Source of the DNA: a virus
DNA: 24,628 nt
Direction: 5' to 3' (one strand)
IMG/VR virus record: IMGVR_UViG_3300030103_001864
Location: 1-24,628 of that record
This document shows positions 21,826 through 24,628 of the stretch, piece after piece; position 1 is the stretch's first letter, and the number at the start of each line of letters is the position of its first letter. The notes under the pieces were generated by a model. The model made no database searches. It had not been told where the DNA came from and saw only the letters and a list, made by a program, of their open reading frames with translations. The translations under genes were made by a program, and so were the position numbers.

Positions 21826-23999
21826 TATCTTCTTCCATCTGGTTTTGCGTCAAGTCTTAGTGTACCGTAACGCCATGTTTCACCCACAGCATCACATTCT
21901 ATTTTAAGTGCTACTAATCTTGCTCTTGCACGAGTGTCTACTTTATCAGTAGATGAGCTTATTGTAAAGGGTCCAAGTGGTGAGCTTGCAGCTGTGCCTG
22001 TTGGATAATTGTTTAATAGCAAAGTAATTTTAGAGTTACCAGTTAACACTTGAAAGTCTGGTATAAATCTTTTTACAGACATTATAAACTCACCATCTCC
22101 GCTAAAATTAGCAACACCTGAAGATGAGAAGCTAGAAGAGCTAGTAATATCATAATCCCCTGATTGAATAAAAGCATCAATAGAAGTAGTACCAGAACTG
22201 TTTACTTGATCAGTTCCTTTTTCATGTTCATAATATGTAGATGCACCAAAAGTATTTGTAATTCCTTGTATATCAAAATTAGGTGTAGCTGTCTTATCGT
22301 ACTCAGTTGCATAAGGAAGTTCAAATACACCTTGATCTAAATAGCTAGTTCTAGCTAAAGAACTTGTAGTAAATAAATTCTCTGCATAATTATATGTTAC
22401 GCATCTATCTATTTGTGAAGAACCATTTTTAGGATAGAACCAATTAATTTCATTATATAAATTATTGTGTTCAGAATAAACAAGAGGGCCTGAAGTATAA
22501 TTAAGTCCAAGGTGATCACCGTTTGTAGTAAACACAAAGTCTTCTACTAAACAAGGTATGTATTTAACTGTACCATCAAACTTAAAGAAGCCACCTTCAC
22601 TAGACATCCAGTATACTTCACCATTAGAATAAGTTAAAGCGTTCTGTCCAATGCATCCACAGTTAGTACCAACTTGTTTTAAAGAGAAAGTAAAAGGAGG
22701 TCCTACATATTGAATAACATAAGCTGCAAGATCAGTTAATACTAATGTATAGTCTTTACCTGAAACAGCAGCAATAATTCTATTACCTTTATCTAATCTA
22801 AAACTACCTGCCGTGTTAGTAGCAGTTGGTTGATATTCATTAAAGTTTTCTTGATCACTAAATCTAATAAACATAGGATCTAAAGTTGTTACATCTCCAA
22901 TAGTTGTTTCAGTTCCAAAATGAAACACGTGTCTATCTCTATCAGAAACTTGTGTTAATCTACTAGCAGTTGGTGCGTTAGCCATTACAGTTGCTCTATT
23001 ATTTTTTGGATTGTTTGCACCTGCATTCCAAGTAAATGTTTTACCACCATGAATTGTTGCAATTAATATTTGACCAAAGTTATCGAGGCTCCAGAGGCCT
23101 GCATCAAAAACCACGTTAGAAGATAAAGAAGCTGATCCCCATCCAATATAATATTCAACCGTAGCACCACTACTGTGCGCTGACCTAGTTCCTGCTACAG
23201 CTCTTGTTATACCTGTTAAATCATTACCAGTTACTCCCGTATAAGAAATAAATTCTGCTCCTACTTTTATAACTCCTGTTAACGGAAAACCAGTTGTTGA
23301 TGTTAATGTAATACTTGTACCTGATCCTCCTGTACCAGCAGTGTCATCATTCAAAGCACCATTTAAAGTATTTGTAAATCCAGAAGATCCAGCCCATGCA
23401 GCTGTACCCCAACCAAGACCTGCAGTTTGGAAAGTTGTACCTACGAATACATACGGATCAATTTGTGCAGATCCTGTACCTGAAGAACTACCTGCTGAGG
23501 TAGTAGGCATAATAATTTCAAATGTGTTTGAAGTCACATTTCTTATTTCAAAAGTATTATCTTCAAAAACAGTTGTTGTGTAACCAGAACCTGTAGGAAC
23601 AGTAACAGAAGAAAATTTTACATATCTCCCATTTGCTAATCCATGAGCTGTTTTATTAACTGTAACTGTTGTAGAACCAGATACTGATGTAAATGTAGCG
23701 CCAGTAATCGCTGTATCTAATGGAGTAATATCATAAAACCGGTTGTCATTAAATAAAAACAAACCTTGAGAAGTTCCTATAGCGGCATATTGTTCACCTG
23801 TTATAGAAGTAAAATCATGTTGTGCTCTTGCTGCTCCAGGTAATGTATTATTATTTGTAGTTAACTGTGACCAACCACCTATCTTTTCAGGTAGTCCATA
23901 TCTAAATCTAACAAAGTCTCCATCAACCCACTGCGATTCTGCACCAGACTCAGTGATTTGTTTGTCGAAACCAGGCTTGAAATTTAATTTTTGTAGCAT
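21825..23999 (-). CDS. Tail hub / phage stabilisation protein, P22 gp10-like
   Basis: The N-terminus, with LNFKPGFDKQITESGAE (5-21), WVDGDFVRFRYGLPEKIGGW (24-43) and AIGTSQGLFLF (73-83), matches the opening of the phage stabilisation / P22 gp10-like hub family of short-tailed phages. Repeated beta blades follow. Two inserted modules are visible: residues about 98-180 (Thr/Ser/Gly-rich) and 226-283 (an ITLTSTTGFP to AVAGTRSAHSSGATV unit common in phage tail proteins). At 724 aa it is longer than P22 gp10 (about 470 aa), partly because of these modules. It would close the portal channel below the head. There is no Shine-Dalgarno. TATATAAC ends 7 nt upstream of the ATG (24014-24007), so the message may be nearly leaderless. 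Confidence 0.82.
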   Translation of the reverse strand: MLQKLNFKPGFDKQITESGAESQWVDGDFVRFRYGLPEKIGGWSQLTTNNNTLPGAARAQHDFTSITGEQYAAIGTSQGLFLFNDNRFYDITPLDTAITGATFTSVSGSTTVTVNKTAHGLANGRYVKFSSVTVPTGSGYTTTVFEDNTFEIRNVTSNTFEIIMPTTSAGSSSGTGSAQIDPYVFVGTTFQTAGLGWGTAAWAGSSGFTNTLNGALNDDTAGTGGSGTSITLTSTTGFPLTGVIKVGAEFISYTGVTGNDLTGITRAVAGTRSAHSSGATVEYYIGWGSASLSSNVVFDAGLWSLDNFGQILIATIHGGKTFTWNAGANNPKNNRATVMANAPTASRLTQVSDRDRHVFHFGTETTIGDVTTLDPMFIRFSDQENFNEYQPTATNTAGSFRLDKGNRIIAAVSGKDYTLVLTDLAAYVIQYVGPPFTFSLKQVGTNCGCIGQNALTYSNGEVYWMSSEGGFFKFDGTVKYIPCLVEDFVFTTNGDHLGLNYTSGPLVYSEHNNLYNEINWFYPKNGSSQIDRCVTYNYAENLFTTSSLARTSYLDQGVFELPYATEYDKTATPNFDIQGITNTFGASTYYEHEKGTDQVNSSGTTSIDAFIQSGDYDITSSSSFSSSGVANFSGDGEFIMSVKRFIPDFQVLTGNSKITLLLNNYPTGTAASSPLGPFTISSSTDKVDTRARARLVALKIECDAVGETWRYGTLRLDAKPDGRR

Positions 24000-24046
24000 A
24001 TAGTGCGTTATATAGTAGTTTTATAGATAAAGAAAGTAGCATAATA
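24000..24046. promoter_or_regulatory. AT-rich divergent gap, possible promoters
   Basis: This 47-nt gap separates the leftward hub gene from the rightward oxygenase gene and must hold or follow promoters for both unless transcription reads in from outside. Minus strand: TATATA at 24014-24009 is a fair -10, but the -35 region (ACTTTC) is poor. Plus strand: TTATAGATAAAG near 24020-24032 is only weakly promoter-like. No hairpin is seen. A phage-specific late promoter is possible. Confidence 0.3.
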
Positions 24047-24592
24047 ATGGATCATTTAGAAGCAATTGTTGAGATAAAAAATATAATAGACCCTGCTTTT
24101 ATAGATAAAACAATACCTTTCATAAATAAAAAAAGTAAAACTCATTTAGGAATTAATAAAGGAGTGGATAAAAATATCAGAAATGTAAAAGGCTATTCTT
24201 TAAATGATCACACTACTACGAATAAATTTTATTGGAATTTTATAAAAACAGAAATAGAAAGATTATATATTTACTACAAAGCAAAATTTCCTATAATGAA
24301 AAGCAATATAATTAATCAAATAGATCTTTTAAAATATGAAATTGGAGGTAAGTATAATTTTCACACAGATCATTTTAGCACTACTGCTAGACACTTAAGT
24401 GTTATTATGAATTTAAATGATAATTATGAAGGTGGAGATTTAATATTTGCAGATCAAAAAGAAAAAGAAATTAAAAGATTAAAATTAACTAAAGGTTCAA
24501 TTGTATTTTTTCCAAGTAATTTTATGTACCCTCATGGTATAGAACCTATAACAAAAGGAACGAGGTATAGTATAGTTGCATGGCTTCAATAA
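24047..24592 (+). CDS. 2-oxoglutarate/Fe(II)-dependent oxygenase (prolyl hydroxylase-like)
   Basis: The 181-aa protein has the double-stranded beta-helix signature: iron ligands H106-T-D108 (HTD) and distal H163 (PHGIEPI), and R173 for 2-oxoglutarate (TRYSIVAWL). GGDLIF (129-134), the KGSIVFFPS segment (149-157) and other spacing resemble 2OG-FeII_Oxy_3/prolyl 4-hydroxylase-type enzymes. It should hydroxylate an unknown substrate using 2-oxoglutarate and oxygen. Such genes are common in marine phages, especially cyanophages, but substrates are mostly unknown. It is one of only two complete rightward genes in the window. Its Shine-Dalgarno is weak (AAGAAAG, 10 nt or more upstream). Confidence 0.9.
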   Translation: MDHLEAIVEIKNIIDPAFIDKTIPFINKKSKTHLGINKGVDKNIRNVKGYSLNDHTTTNKFYWNFIKTEIERLYIYYKAKFPIMKSNIINQIDLLKYEIGGKYNFHTDHFSTTARHLSVIMNLNDNYEGGDLIFADQKEKEIKRLKLTKGSIVFFPSNFMYPHGIEPITKGTRYSIVAWLQ

Positions 24593-24612
24593 ATCAAAAG
24601 GAGGATAAATTA

Positions 24613-24628
24613 ATGAAAGAAAAACCAG
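24613..24628 (+). CDS. Partial N-terminus of a rightward gene
   Basis: The frame reads MKEKP and runs off the right edge. A very strong Shine-Dalgarno, AAGGAGG at 24598-24604, lies 8 nt before the ATG, the best in the window, and it starts only 20 nt after the oxygenase stop on the same strand. This supports a real start and an operon with the oxygenase. Five codons cannot identify the product. Confidence 0.6.

Overview
The window reads as part of the genome of a double-stranded DNA tailed phage, most likely a short-tailed (podovirus-like) marine phage of the kind known mainly from seawater metagenomes. The evidence is very dense coding with no gene-free stretch above 75 bases, strong AT bias, long same-strand blocks whose genes overlap by TAATG or ATGA, a phage replication set, a virion set with a P22 gp10-like tail hub, and small proteins that I recognise as recurrent in uncultured marine phages. 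The host cannot be read from the sequence. An alphaproteobacterium such as SAR11 is plausible but is inference only. No terminase, portal, capsid, integrase, tRNA or CRISPR array is in the window.

Layout. (1) 1-9453, minus strand: an early/replication block that reads leftward into a probable lysis block. In transcription order it holds a 112-aa unknown, a strong sigma70-like promoter (9085-9114), a 186-aa coiled-coil protein, a 256-aa candidate ssDNA-binding protein, an archaeo-eukaryotic-type primase with a Cys cluster, a GT-A glycosyltransferase, a UvrD-like helicase, a DUF3310 protein, a family A DNA polymerase, a 216-aa unknown, a zinc-ribbon miniprotein, a 30-aa membrane peptide, a membrane coiled-coil protein, two small basic or Cys-containing proteins, and the first 9 residues of a probable M15-type peptidase (endolysin). 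(2) 9503-10942, plus strand: a lone SNF2-type helicase, divergent from block 1 and convergent with block 3. (3) 10939-23999, minus strand: the virion block, running from the tail hub through small structural proteins, two glycosyltransferases and four large low-complexity or internal-type virion proteins to a small membrane protein. (4) 24047 to the end, plus strand: a 2-oxoglutarate/Fe(II) oxygenase and the first codons of another gene behind a strong Shine-Dalgarno.

How the genes fit together. Polymerase, primase, two different helicases and the candidate ssDNA-binding protein make a replisome with no DnaB-type helicase in the window. Three glycosyltransferases plus a hydroxylase-type oxygenase suggest a modification activity aimed at virion protein, host surface glycan or DNA; the target is unknown. 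The 186-aa and 256-aa genes share an N-terminal motif (TINLR-E/D-HA) and near-identical leader architecture, a two-copy 8-nt direct repeat against the Shine-Dalgarno. This looks like a shared translational operator and is the most novel regulatory signal I see. Four real genes of 30-56 aa (239-409, 809-901, 901-1059, 20651-20815) are supported by their stop/start overlaps with neighbours.
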